16,186 nucleotides of DNA, from positions 1-16,186 of the forward strand of contig CAZOKP010000062.1 of assembly GCA_964580435.1 (NCBI GenBank). Direction: 5' to 3'. This document shows positions 1 to 6,589 of this stretch, piece by piece. The translations under genes and the position numbers were made by a program. The notes beneath the pieces are model-generated. The model searched no databases. It was not told the origin of the DNA and saw only the letters and a list, made by a program, of their open reading frames with translations. How positions within the stretch are numbered: the stretch's first letter is position 1; each line of letters opens with the position of its first letter. The stretch comes from CAZKEW01 sp964580435 (lineage in GTDB: Bacteria > Acidobacteriota > Aminicenantia > Aminicenantales > UBA8522).

Positions 1-104
1 CGTGAAAAACCTGAACGGGAGCAAGGCTGATTGCGGATGATCATATCCCCTATCTTATCGTTCTTTGTTTTACCCCACTTTTCGTAATAGAGCCGGCAGG
101 ACGC

Positions 105-1010
105 CTATTTCCTCGTAACTTCCTCATAGACCAGCCGGGAGAGGCGGGCGATCAGCTTTTCCCCCTCTTCACCAGTCTTCAGGCCCCTGGTCAGCACAGC
201 AAAAACATAGGGCTTGCGGCCAGGCGGAAAGACAATGGCGGCATCGTGTTCCATCCCGGTAATTGAGCCTGTTTTATTGCCGACAGGCACATTCTCGGGG
301 ACTCCGGCAGGAATCCCCCTCCGGAAGGTCTGCTTAAGCAATATCCGGACCATCTCCTGGCAGGCAGGCCCAGAGACCGCCTTTCCCTCGGCGATTGCTT
401 CCATGACCAGCATTAGGTCATAAGCATCGGTCCGGTTATTAAGACCTCTCTCATAAGCGAGAGAATCCTCCACTCCGCGCAGGACCTGCATCCTGCAGAT
501 TCCCAATTCCTGGAGAGCGGCCATGACGTTTTTGGCCTGGACGAGGTCGACGAGGATGTTTGTGGCAAGGTTGCTCGACAGCGTGATCATTCGCTCGACC
601 AGCTCCCGGATAGACATCTCCTGGCCGATAAGGGCATAGATAGCTTTATCAGAATCATCCTCTTCCTTAAGAGAAAAGGGGCTTCCGTCCACCAGGCTGT
701 GGAATTCATTCCTGAGAGGAAGGCGGTCATCCATGCGGAACTTGCCGGTTTCGGCCTGCCTGAAGACTTCGACCATCACCGGCACCTTCATCGTGCTCGC
801 CGCGTGGAGCATCTCTTCTTCATTGATAAAAACCGTCTCCCCTGTGCCCAAGTCTTTAAAAGCGAGGTAGACCTCCACTGCCGAGGACTTGATTTCGGAA
901 TCGAGGGCCCTTCTCAGACTCTCTTGATCCGCCCCGAAAGGAACGCCTCTGTTGATGACCAACCAGCAGGACGCAAAAATTATGAGCCGAAAGACGATTC
1001 TGTTTTTCAT
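105..1010 (-). CDS. Class A beta-lactamase-like secreted serine hydrolase
   Basis: A 301-residue exported protein of the class A beta-lactamase / penicillin-recognising serine hydrolase fold. Visible motifs are the nucleophile STMK (72-75), an SxN box SSN (145-147) and KTG (246-248). E181 lies 36 residues after S145, the same distance as E166 from S130 in TEM numbering, but the residue matching Asn170 is Ala185. An acidic insertion (about 100-122, NEFHSLVDGSPF then KEEDDSD) makes the spacing between the first two motifs about 13 residues longer than in TEM. The N-terminus is a signal peptide, probably cut near FGA/DQ; Cys15 (FASC) is only a weak lipobox. The start is fixed by AAGGAGG four bases before ATG, overlapping the stop of the upstream MFS gene, so the two are probably co-translated. 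Expected location is the periplasm. True beta-lactam hydrolysis is unproven; a peptidoglycan-related or other hydrolase is possible. Confidence 0.85.
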   Translation of the reverse strand: MKNRIVFRLIIFASCWLVINRGVPFGADQESLRRALDSEIKSSAVEVYLAFKDLGTGETVFINEEEMLHAASTMKVPVMVEVFRQAETGKFRMDDRLPLRNEFHSLVDGSPFSLKEEDDSDKAIYALIGQEMSIRELVERMITLSSNLATNILVDLVQAKNVMAALQELGICRMQVLRGVEDSLAYERGLNNRTDAYDLMLVMEAIAEGKAVSGPACQEMVRILLKQTFRRGIPAGVPENVPVGNKTGSITGMEHDAAIVFPPGRKPYVFAVLTRGLKTGEEGEKLIARLSRLVYEEVTRK

Positions 1011-1014
1011 CGAT

Positions 1015-1021
1015 CCTCCTT
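1015..1021 (-). promoter_or_regulatory. Ribosome binding site of the beta-lactamase-like gene
   Basis: AAGGAGG on the minus strand, four bases before the ATG. It overlaps the TAA stop (1020-1022) of the upstream MFS gene. This arrangement suggests translational coupling of the two proteins. Confidence 0.75.
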
Positions 1022-2315
1022 AAGATAATGATCGCAATTTGGGCACGCGCATCCAGATGAGAGCGGCAAAAAAGAGCATGATCAAAGCGTTGGCGACCAT
1101 GGCTATGGGCTCGCTGAGATTCTCCGCCACGAGCCCGATCCAGAGAGCGCCTATCGGCAGGAACCCAAAAAAGGTCATACTGTACAAACCCATAACGCGG
1201 CCCCGCAGGGAATCCGTAACAAGAGTTTGGACGAGCGCATTAGCCACGTTAAAAATGAAGAGGTTTGCTCCTCCGACTAGGAAAATAAAAGCAAGGGAGA
1301 CTGGCAGCCAGCGCAAAAAGGAAAAGGCCAGCAGAAGAACAGGAAAGGAAAAGGTTCCCAGTGTTAACAGCCGACCTCTGAACGAGAAGCGGCCGAGCGA
1401 AGCGATGAGCAGGGCGCCGCAGAGGGCCCCGATACCCCGGGCAGATTGAAGCCAGCCGTTGGTCGTGGCATTGCCATGGAGAATCTTCACCGCCCAGGCG
1501 GGGATCAGGACGGCAAAGGAAGTCCCGAATAAGCTTGTCACCATTATCAGGGCGACAATGGCGCGAATTATCGGGTGGGCAAGGACATACCGGAAACCTT
1601 CCTTCAAGTCCTGCCAAGGGGAGGAAGTCCAAGCGGGAACCGGGATGGGTTTGAGTTTCATGAGTCCGAGCGCCACTATGACAGCGATAAAGGAAAGGCC
1701 GTTGATCATGAAGCACCAGGCCGGGCCGAAAAAAGCGTAAGTGACTCCGGCCACGGCAGGGCCCACAGCTGTCGCGGAGTTGAAGATCGTGGAATTGAGG
1801 GCGATGGCATTGGTCAAGTCTTCCCGCTCGACCATCTCCGGGACAAAGGAGTGCCGCGCCGGCGCGTCGAACGCATTGGCGACGCCCAATAGAAACGCCA
1901 GGACGATAATGTGCCAGGGCCTGACAACGTGCGTGAAGCTCAGAGCGGCCAGGATAAATGCTAAAACCATCATCGAACTCTGAGTGAGCATAAGCAGCGT
2001 GCGGCGTCTTACACGGTCAGCGACAACTCCCCCGTAAGCCATGAAAGCCCAGGTCGGGGCGCCCGCCGCAAAGCCGACATAGCCTAAATAGGCCGCTGAA
2101 TGGGTGAGGTCATAGATAAAAAAAGCCTGGGCTGTTGTCTGCATCCAGGTTCCAAACAAAGAAACCATTTGACCCCAAAACCAGAGGCGGTAATTGGGGT
2201 AGCGCAGAGAAGAAAAGGTCTGCTTGAGATTGATTTGCCGGCGAAGGCGGGCAAGATCACGCCGCAATCCCGGTCCTTCAACCTGGGCCTCTCTTGTTGT
2301 ATGATCAGGCTTCAA
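1020..2315 (-). CDS. MFS transporter, MFS_3 / DHA3 (EntS-like) exporter
   Basis: A 431-residue inner-membrane protein of the major facilitator superfamily, with hydrophobic segments consistent with about 12 membrane spans after a basic N-terminal tail of about 45 residues. The cytoplasmic loop motif A is clear (GGVVADRVRRR, about 95-105). Near the C-terminal half, the RGRVMGLYSM segment followed by PIGAL is typical of the MFS_3 'transmembrane secretion effector' group, which includes siderophore and drug exporters. The start codon is TTG with AAGGTG five bases upstream; the next Met is residue 50, inside the first span, so a later start would lose the N-terminus. It is followed nine bases later by the beta-lactamase-like gene. 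The substrate cannot be told from the sequence; the pairing hints at antibiotic or peptide efflux, but that is inference. Confidence 0.88.
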   Translation of the reverse strand: MKPDHTTREAQVEGPGLRRDLARLRRQINLKQTFSSLRYPNYRLWFWGQMVSLFGTWMQTTAQAFFIYDLTHSAAYLGYVGFAAGAPTWAFMAYGGVVADRVRRRTLLMLTQSSMMVLAFILAALSFTHVVRPWHIIVLAFLLGVANAFDAPARHSFVPEMVEREDLTNAIALNSTIFNSATAVGPAVAGVTYAFFGPAWCFMINGLSFIAVIVALGLMKLKPIPVPAWTSSPWQDLKEGFRYVLAHPIIRAIVALIMVTSLFGTSFAVLIPAWAVKILHGNATTNGWLQSARGIGALCGALLIASLGRFSFRGRLLTLGTFSFPVLLLAFSFLRWLPVSLAFIFLVGGANLFIFNVANALVQTLVTDSLRGRVMGLYSMTFFGFLPIGALWIGLVAENLSEPIAMVANALIMLFFAALIWMRVPKLRSLS

Positions 2316-2674
2316 TCGTTCACCTTTTAGGAATCTCTTCTTAATAAAGCGGGCTCGCTTATTTCCTTGGGCAAAACAGGTCGCATTTTAACTTAATTCC
2401 GGCCACAAGACAACCTGAGTCATGGGCTCGATTGCCTCTCTTTTTTCGTGATGTGGGGGAGGGTCCTGTCGCGGTTCGCCCCCCGGCGCCCTCGCGGTTA
2501 ATCATGTTGTTTTCAGAGCCGAAGTCCGGGGCATCAAACGCTCGGAGCGGCGGGGGGCCCCCCAACCACGCCACCCTCCCTTTCTATCAACATAGGTCCA
2601 GCACGGAAGCGGAAGTTTTTCCCCTGGGCTCTGCAAGTGTGTTTTATCGCAACACGACCGGCTGCATAGGGCGG
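2316..2674. other. Gene-free stretch with GC-rich structured segment
   Basis: This 359-base gap lies between the aminotransferase stop and the MFS start. No convincing gene is seen. A minus-strand reading frame (2359-2574, GTG start) is rich in Gly, Pro and Arg and looks non-coding. The part at 2455-2580 is markedly GC-rich and foldable: GGGAGGGT (2457-2464) is the exact reverse complement of ACCCTCCC (2573-2580). Inside it GCCCCCC (2478-2484) can pair with GGGGGGC (2552-2558), and a perfect palindrome of six G and six C lies at 2552-2563. No U-run terminator, tRNA cloverleaf or transposase is seen. It may be a dispersed intergenic repeat, a structured leader of the MFS transcript, or a mobile-element remnant. 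Confidence 0.5.
2321..2326 (-). promoter_or_regulatory. Ribosome binding site supporting a TTG start
   Basis: AAGGTG on the minus strand, five bases before the TTG at 2315. It supports TTG as the real initiation codon of the MFS gene, since no ATG or GTG in frame is better placed. Confidence 0.6.
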
Positions 2675-3745
2675 CTAAAAATCCTTGAGCACGCTCTTTA
2701 TGTTCCGGAGCCCCTGCTCGAGAACAGGAGCTGGCACTCCATAGCCCAGTCGGAAGTGTTTTTGCTCCTCGAAAAAATGGCCGGGAACGACCAGAGTTTC
2801 GTATTTCTCCAGGAGCAGGCGGGACAATTGGCCGCCGTCCAATCGCGCCTCTATCCTGGGAAAGCAGGCAATCCCTCCGTCGGGCTCGACCCAGCGCAAC
2901 TTGTTCTCCTCCCGCATGAAATCACGAAGCAAACTCAGGTTTTTCTCGATGACCGGCGCAGTCTTCGCCCGAAAGCAATCCAGCTGGCTGAACACCTTGG
3001 CCGAGATCTGCTCGCCGATGAAAACGCCTTCCACGTTATCGTGATCCAGGAACCGCCTCATCTTTTCGGTCAGAAAAGAAGGCGCCAGAATCCAGCCGCA
3101 GCGCAGGCCCCCAAGGCCATACGCCTTGGTCAGGCTGGAAGCGACGATCATATTATCGGCCGAATGAAAAGAAGTCTGGCGGGGTTTGATGAATTCAAGA
3201 TAGATCTCATCCACCAAGACCATGGCCCCTTCTTCCCCGGCGGCCAAAGCCAGGTCTTTCACGGCCGCCGCAGAAAGCTGAACACCGGAAGGATTGTGGA
3301 GGTCGGTCAGGATAACGAGTTTTGTCCGCGGCGTGAGGACGGACCGGAAATGGTCCAGGTCGACCGCATATCCGTCTTTAAACCTGCGTTCGAACCTTTT
3401 GACGTTGGCCTTAAAAAAGCGGGGCACAGCCAGGAGCTGCTCATAGGCCGGCTTCTCAACAAGGACATCATCCCCGTATTCAATGACTGCGGCGCAGCTA
3501 AAAAATATGGCCTGCGAGGCCCCCAGAGTGGGGAGAACATTCTTTTCATCGACTTCGTACGCGGAGGCGATGGCCTCGATGAGCGGCGGATAGCCGTAAG
3601 GCTGGTTACCGTTGATGTCCAGGTCTGCCCTCACGAGATCAAGGTCATTCAAGGACATATCCGCGACTCCGCTCTGGCTGAGGTTGATCTTAGCTTTGGG
3701 CTTAGTTTTGGCCCACTCCATATAGACCACGGGGTCAATCTGCAT
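2675..3745 (-). CDS. Class I/II PLP-dependent aminotransferase
   Basis: A 356-residue fold-type I pyridoxal-phosphate enzyme, expected in the cytosol. The family residues are in order: the LHNPSG box with N151, the DEIY box with D179 and Y182, the Schiff-base lysine K207 in SSLTKAYG, R215 in GLRCGW, and the carboxylate-binding arginine R332 in FRLGYG. NQPYGYPPL (about 47-55) matches the usual N-terminal Tyr-Gly region. It is slightly shorter than the 380-400 residues usual for aspartate-type enzymes. The ATG has GAAGGAG about eight bases upstream. It stands alone, divergent from the secreted LolA-like gene. Substrate is not predictable; amino acid:2-oxo acid transamination is the safe call, and related subgroups include histidinol-phosphate-type enzymes. 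It is not a DegT/EryC1-type sugar aminotransferase, so it is an unlikely partner for the lipid A sugar pathway. Confidence 0.9.
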   Translation of the reverse strand: MQIDPVVYMEWAKTKPKAKINLSQSGVADMSLNDLDLVRADLDINGNQPYGYPPLIEAIASAYEVDEKNVLPTLGASQAIFFSCAAVIEYGDDVLVEKPAYEQLLAVPRFFKANVKRFERRFKDGYAVDLDHFRSVLTPRTKLVILTDLHNPSGVQLSAAAVKDLALAAGEEGAMVLVDEIYLEFIKPRQTSFHSADNMIVASSLTKAYGLGGLRCGWILAPSFLTEKMRRFLDHDNVEGVFIGEQISAKVFSQLDCFRAKTAPVIEKNLSLLRDFMREENKLRWVEPDGGIACFPRIEARLDGGQLSRLLLEKYETLVVPGHFFEEQKHFRLGYGVPAPVLEQGLRNIKSVLKDF

Positions 3746-3770
3746 TTTTCTTCTCCTTCATTTGTCCTCT

Positions 3771-3799
3771 TTTTTACCTGAACGGCCGCATAAAATCAA
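3771..3799 (-). promoter_or_regulatory. Candidate sigma-70 promoter for the aminotransferase
   Basis: On the minus strand, TTGATT (3794-3799) and TAAAAA (3771-3776) are separated by 17 bases, each matching the consensus at four of six positions. The predicted RNA start near 3764 leaves about 20 untranslated bases, enough to include the GAAGGAG ribosome site. Weak matches, so tentative. Confidence 0.3.
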
Positions 3800-3957
3800 C
3801 GGGAAGAAGAAGGGAATTTTTCTGTTTGTAAAATGGACGCCGTTCCGATAAAATCATCCCGGATGAAAATACGGCATTCTGACAGACAATTGACGGAGAT
3901 TCAGCAAACTTAAGTTTTGGAATCCCGTATAGAAAATAAATGCTAAAATAATTCCAG

Positions 3958-3964
3958 AAAGGAG
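3958..3964 (+). promoter_or_regulatory. Ribosome binding site of the LolA-like gene
   Basis: AAAGGAG, six bases before the ATG at 3971: a strong Shine-Dalgarno sequence that fixes the start. A TAAAAT at 3944-3949 lies just upstream, but no good -35 sequence is at the right distance, so no promoter is called. Confidence 0.7.
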
Positions 3965-3970
3965 ATTTTA

Positions 3971-4711
3971 ATGAAAAAGCTAGTCTCTCTCAGCATCTGC
4001 GCCCTCTTTCTTGTCGCTCTCTCCGCCCAACCCGCTTCAAGCCAGACGACCAAGGAAGCCAAAGCATTATTGGCCAAGATGATCGAAGCCCAGGGTGGAG
4101 CCAAAGCCCTCGCCGCCGTCAAGGACACGACCATTACGGGCACGCTGCAAATGACCCAAATGGGGATGAACGGCACCGTGACACTGTACCAGAAAGAGCC
4201 GAATAAAATGCGGATTGATATTGAAGTCATGGGCATGGCCATCACTCAGGCTTACGACGGCGAAACGGCCTGGATGACCAACCCTCAGACCGGGGCGGCA
4301 GAGGCCCTGCCTGAGAATTATGTCAAGGAATTCAAGCGCCAGGCGTTGGGCAACGATTCCCTCCTCAATCCGGAAAAATACGGCATCACCTATGCCGCCA
4401 AAGGAAAAGAAAAAATCGGGGAAATAGAATATCTCGTTTTGGAACAGACCATGTCCGACGGCCACCAGCTCACGTTCTATCTCGACCCGTCTACCTATCT
4501 GCCTTACAAAACAAAGGGAATGACCCTGGGCCAGGCGGGAGTGGAAGTTATGGCCGAGAGTATTCTTGGCGATTACAAAAAGGTCGATGGGATCGTTATG
4601 GCCCACTCCTTGACTACCTATCAAGATGGTCAAGAATACATTAAAATGACCTTTACTAAGGTCGCTTTCAACTCGAACCTGGAAGATTCTTTCTTCGTGA
4701 TGCCCAAATAA
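3971..4711 (+). CDS. Secreted outer-membrane lipoprotein-sorting-like protein
   Basis: A 246-residue exported protein and the only convincing plus-strand gene here. Residues 1-24 form a classic signal peptide (MKK, hydrophobic core, cut near ASS/QT) without a lipobox, so the mature form is probably periplasmic. After a helix (about 26-50, EAKALLAKMIEAQGG), the rest alternates in the manner of the LolA/LolB-like half-barrel: TITGTLQM, YQKEPNKMRIDIE, AYDGETAWMTNP, then YLVLEQTMSDGHQLTFYLD and a C-terminal VAFNSNLEDSFFVMPK. The 'xKxPNKxR...' and 'YDGxxxW' phrases are typical of proteins annotated as outer membrane lipoprotein-sorting. Its role is not known; lipoprotein or lipid carriage in the periplasm is possible. 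It is not in an operon with lolCD and diverges from the aminotransferase. Its stop is followed in the same frame by 44 more open codons. Confidence 0.8.
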   Translation: MKKLVSLSICALFLVALSAQPASSQTTKEAKALLAKMIEAQGGAKALAAVKDTTITGTLQMTQMGMNGTVTLYQKEPNKMRIDIEVMGMAITQAYDGETAWMTNPQTGAAEALPENYVKEFKRQALGNDSLLNPEKYGITYAAKGKEKIGEIEYLVLEQTMSDGHQLTFYLDPSTYLPYKTKGMTLGQAGVEVMAESILGDYKKVDGIVMAHSLTTYQDGQEYIKMTFTKVAFNSNLEDSFFVMPK

Positions 4712-4846
4712 AACTCGCCGCTCCCTCCTAGGGATATTCGCGGGGCCGGGTTGAAGAGGGCTTTGTGGCCCATGATAGCGCTATTGAACGGGATGGGGCT
4801 TAAGACCAAGCCGCCTTCAGGCCAGCTTGTCAAGATCATCAACTAA
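4712..4846 (+). pseudogene. Possible remnant of a coding sequence downstream of the LolA-like gene
   Basis: Directly after the TAA at 4709-4711, the same frame stays open for 44 codons and ends at TAA 4844-4846. The reading has protein-like composition towards its end (RALWPMIALLNGMGLKTK, then PPSGQLVKIIN). Internal possible starts (TTG 4751, ATG 4772) lack good ribosome sites. It could be the tail of a decayed gene, a former longer C-terminus, or chance. I do not recognise the family. Its stop overlaps the convergent Gfo/Idh/MocA stop (TAG at 4843-4845 on the minus strand). No intrinsic terminator is visible between these convergent genes. Confidence 0.25.
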
Positions 4847-5757
4847 GCGGCCGCTTCTTTGAGAACGCTATAGGCGAGGCGCAGCGCCCGCAGACCTTCC
4901 TCTCCGCTGACTTTCGACGTCTTTCCCTGGCGGATGCAATCGAGAAAGTTGGTGAGCTCTTTCTTGAGCGGCTCCTCTTTCTGGATCCGCAGCGTCTTGA
5001 TATCGGTCTGGCGGCCATCCAACGGAAAAACCTTGACCTCTTGGTCAATATAATCCACGGAATAATAAACCGTCGGCTCGAATATCCGCAGCTTTCTGAC
5101 TTTCCCTTGATGAACCCGGCTGGCCGTCAACGTGGCGACGCAGCCTGATTTGAACTCCAGCCGGGCATTGGCAATGTCGATCTTTTCAGAAAGCACGTGG
5201 ATCCCCGTGGCTCGAATCACACTCACTTCATCCTTGATCATGGCCATGATGATATCGAGGTCGTGGATCATCAAATCAAGGACCACGTCGATGTCCAGCG
5301 ACCGCGCCGAAAACGACCCCAGCCGCTGGACTTCGATAAACCTCGGCTCCCGGATCAAATTCTCGACCGCCTCGACAGCCGGGTTGAATCGTTCCAAATG
5401 GCCGACCTGGAGGATGAGTCTTTTTTCGTGCGCCTCTTGGACAAGCTGTTCGCCCTGTTCGACCGTCTCCGTGATCGGCTTCTCCACCAAAACCGACTTC
5501 CCGTTGCGCAGGAGGTTTGCGGAAATAGAGAAGTGCTCCGACGTCGGAGTGGCCACTATTGCGGCATCAATGTCATCCAGCATTTCTTCATAGTTTTGGA
5601 AGTAGCCGACGCCGTGCCTGTTCCCTATCTGCATCGCTTTTTTGAAATCGATATCCGCTACCCCCTTGAGTTCGGCCTCTTCAAGATAGGACAGAATGCG
5701 GGCATGCTGCATGCCCAAATAGCCGACCCCGATGATTCCGACCCTGACTTTATCCAT
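4843..5757 (-). CDS. Gfo/Idh/MocA oxidoreductase, possible UDP-GlcNAc 3-dehydrogenase (GnnA-like)
   Basis: A 304-residue NAD(P)-dependent dehydrogenase. It has an N-terminal Rossmann domain with GIIGVGYLG (7-15), the EKP signature with K93 (92-94), and the second-domain LMIHDLDI (162-169) with H165. VGHLERFNPAV (118-128) and DIANARLEF (194-202) plus TASRV match the Gfo subgroup that sits beside lpxI in several lineages. In Acidithiobacillus and Leptospira such an enzyme (GnnA) oxidises C3 of UDP-GlcNAc, and GnnB then aminates it for a 2,3-diamino lipid A. That function is inferred here from context; no GnnB-type DegT aminotransferase is in the window. The start is the ATG at 5757, not an in-frame upstream one at 5811, because GGGAGGG lies five bases before it and it directly follows the lpxI stop (TGA-G-ATG). 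It is the last gene of the long minus-strand run. Confidence 0.85.
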   Translation of the reverse strand: MDKVRVGIIGVGYLGMQHARILSYLEEAELKGVADIDFKKAMQIGNRHGVGYFQNYEEMLDDIDAAIVATPTSEHFSISANLLRNGKSVLVEKPITETVEQGEQLVQEAHEKRLILQVGHLERFNPAVEAVENLIREPRFIEVQRLGSFSARSLDIDVVLDLMIHDLDIIMAMIKDEVSVIRATGIHVLSEKIDIANARLEFKSGCVATLTASRVHQGKVRKLRIFEPTVYYSVDYIDQEVKVFPLDGRQTDIKTLRIQKEEPLKKELTNFLDCIRQGKTSKVSGEEGLRALRLAYSVLKEAAA

Positions 5758-5758
5758 C

Positions 5759-6589
5759 TCATCCCTCCCAGGATGCCCCTGGCAATGCCCGGACGACGAT
5801 CGCGAGTCCATGGGAATCGGCTAGGGCAACGGCTTCTTCCTTTTGGAAAAAGGCAACTTGGGAAGCCTCGAGGCCGAGCGCTCCGCCTCCCGCTTTGATA
5901 AGGCATCGGACGGTGTCAAGGCCAACCGCGGGGACATCCAGCCTCATATCCTGGGACGTTCTGGCCGCCTTGACAGCCACAAATCCTTTGCCCGCAAGCC
6001 TGCCGCCCCTTTGGATGGTTTGATCCGTCCCTTCCATGCCCTCCACAGCGACCACGGCTCTATTTTTAACAATCAGCGTCTGCCCGATATCCAGGTCAGC
6101 GAGCCGTCTGGCCATCCTGATCCCGAAATCGATGTCTCCAGCCACATCAGGCGATGGCTGCACCTTTGTGAGAACGCCCTCCTGGCAAAAAAAGGGCCCC
6201 AAAACAAAAAAAGGGTTGACGACTTCGAGGCCTTCCGCCTCAAGGAAATCGACGGCCGCCTTCAAGAGTGCGGCTAGAGATTTCTCTTTGATGCCTTCCA
6301 AAAGGAGGCGCGCGGAGTCATCGAAATTTTCCCGGCGAAAGATGGAGTTGGGTCGGACCTTCCCGGCCATCATCACTTGGCCGACGCTATGTTTTTTAAA
6401 AAAAGAAACTGCCTTGGCCGCCTCTCCAGGCCTGACCCATTCGAAGACGTCCGCCTGATTCCGGAGCCGATAGTCTGCTTCCCCCTTGATTCCGGCGATA
6501 ACACAGGAGAGACCGCTGCGGCGCATCTCGGAAACGGCCAAAGAGACGAACCTGCCCGACCCCGCTATAACGCCGATTCGTCTTCCCAT
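5759..6589 (-). CDS. lpxI: UDP-2,3-diacylglucosamine pyrophosphatase LpxI
   Basis: A 276-residue member of the LpxI (formerly DUF1009) family. LpxI hydrolyses UDP-2,3-diacylglucosamine to lipid X (2,3-diacylglucosamine 1-phosphate) plus UMP in the cytosol, the step done by LpxH in E. coli. Family features are the N-terminal GVIAGSGRF (6-14), the MMAGKVRP segment (73-80), DIGQTLIVKNRAVVAVEGMEGTD (about 167-189) and the C-terminal LDVPAVGLDT (217-226). D218 there corresponds to the conserved aspartate of the C-terminal domain. Length is normal for the family. The first 25 bases overlap the end of lpxA, and the stop is one base from the next start, indicating tight co-translation. It accepts the product of LpxA/LpxC/LpxD; only lpxA of these is in the window. 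Confidence 0.95.
   Translation of the reverse strand: MGRRIGVIAGSGRFVSLAVSEMRRSGLSCVIAGIKGEADYRLRNQADVFEWVRPGEAAKAVSFFKKHSVGQVMMAGKVRPNSIFRRENFDDSARLLLEGIKEKSLAALLKAAVDFLEAEGLEVVNPFFVLGPFFCQEGVLTKVQPSPDVAGDIDFGIRMARRLADLDIGQTLIVKNRAVVAVEGMEGTDQTIQRGGRLAGKGFVAVKAARTSQDMRLDVPAVGLDTVRCLIKAGGGALGLEASQVAFFQKEEAVALADSHGLAIVVRALPGASWEG
5763..5769 (-). promoter_or_regulatory. Ribosome binding site deciding the Gfo/Idh/MocA start
   Basis: GGGAGGG on the minus strand, five bases before the ATG at 5757 and inside the last codons of lpxI. It favours this start over the in-frame ATG at 5811. Confidence 0.7.

Noticed and set aside
1..44. Possible minus-strand gene start (ATG at 42-44, GGGG upstream) running off the left edge
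   Set aside because: Only 14 codons are visible and nothing identifies them; plus-strand frames here also end in stops at about 30 and 40, so no call can be made.
2465..2500. GGTTCG resembling a tRNA T-loop
   Set aside because: No acceptor, D or anticodon stems can be drawn around it on either strand.
2359..2574. Minus-strand 71-codon frame with GTG start and GGGAGG upstream
   Set aside because: Low-complexity Gly/Pro/Arg translation in a GC-rich structured segment with no recognisable family; more likely non-coding.
2432..3781. Plus-strand open frame of 449 codons opposite the aminotransferase
   Set aside because: It lies almost wholly antisense to a gene with clear catalytic motifs, has no recognisable domain and no good ribosome site; it is a by-product of codon bias in the real gene.
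4847..4854. GCGGCCGC palindrome near the convergent stops
   Set aside because: It encodes the Ala-Ala end of the Gfo/Idh/MocA protein and has no T-run; not a terminator.
5758..5811. Upstream ATG at 5811 extending the Gfo/Idh/MocA protein by 18 residues
   Set aside because: The extra residues (rich in Ser, Gly, Arg) lie inside lpxI and precede the normal Rossmann start; the ATG at 5757 has a strong ribosome site.
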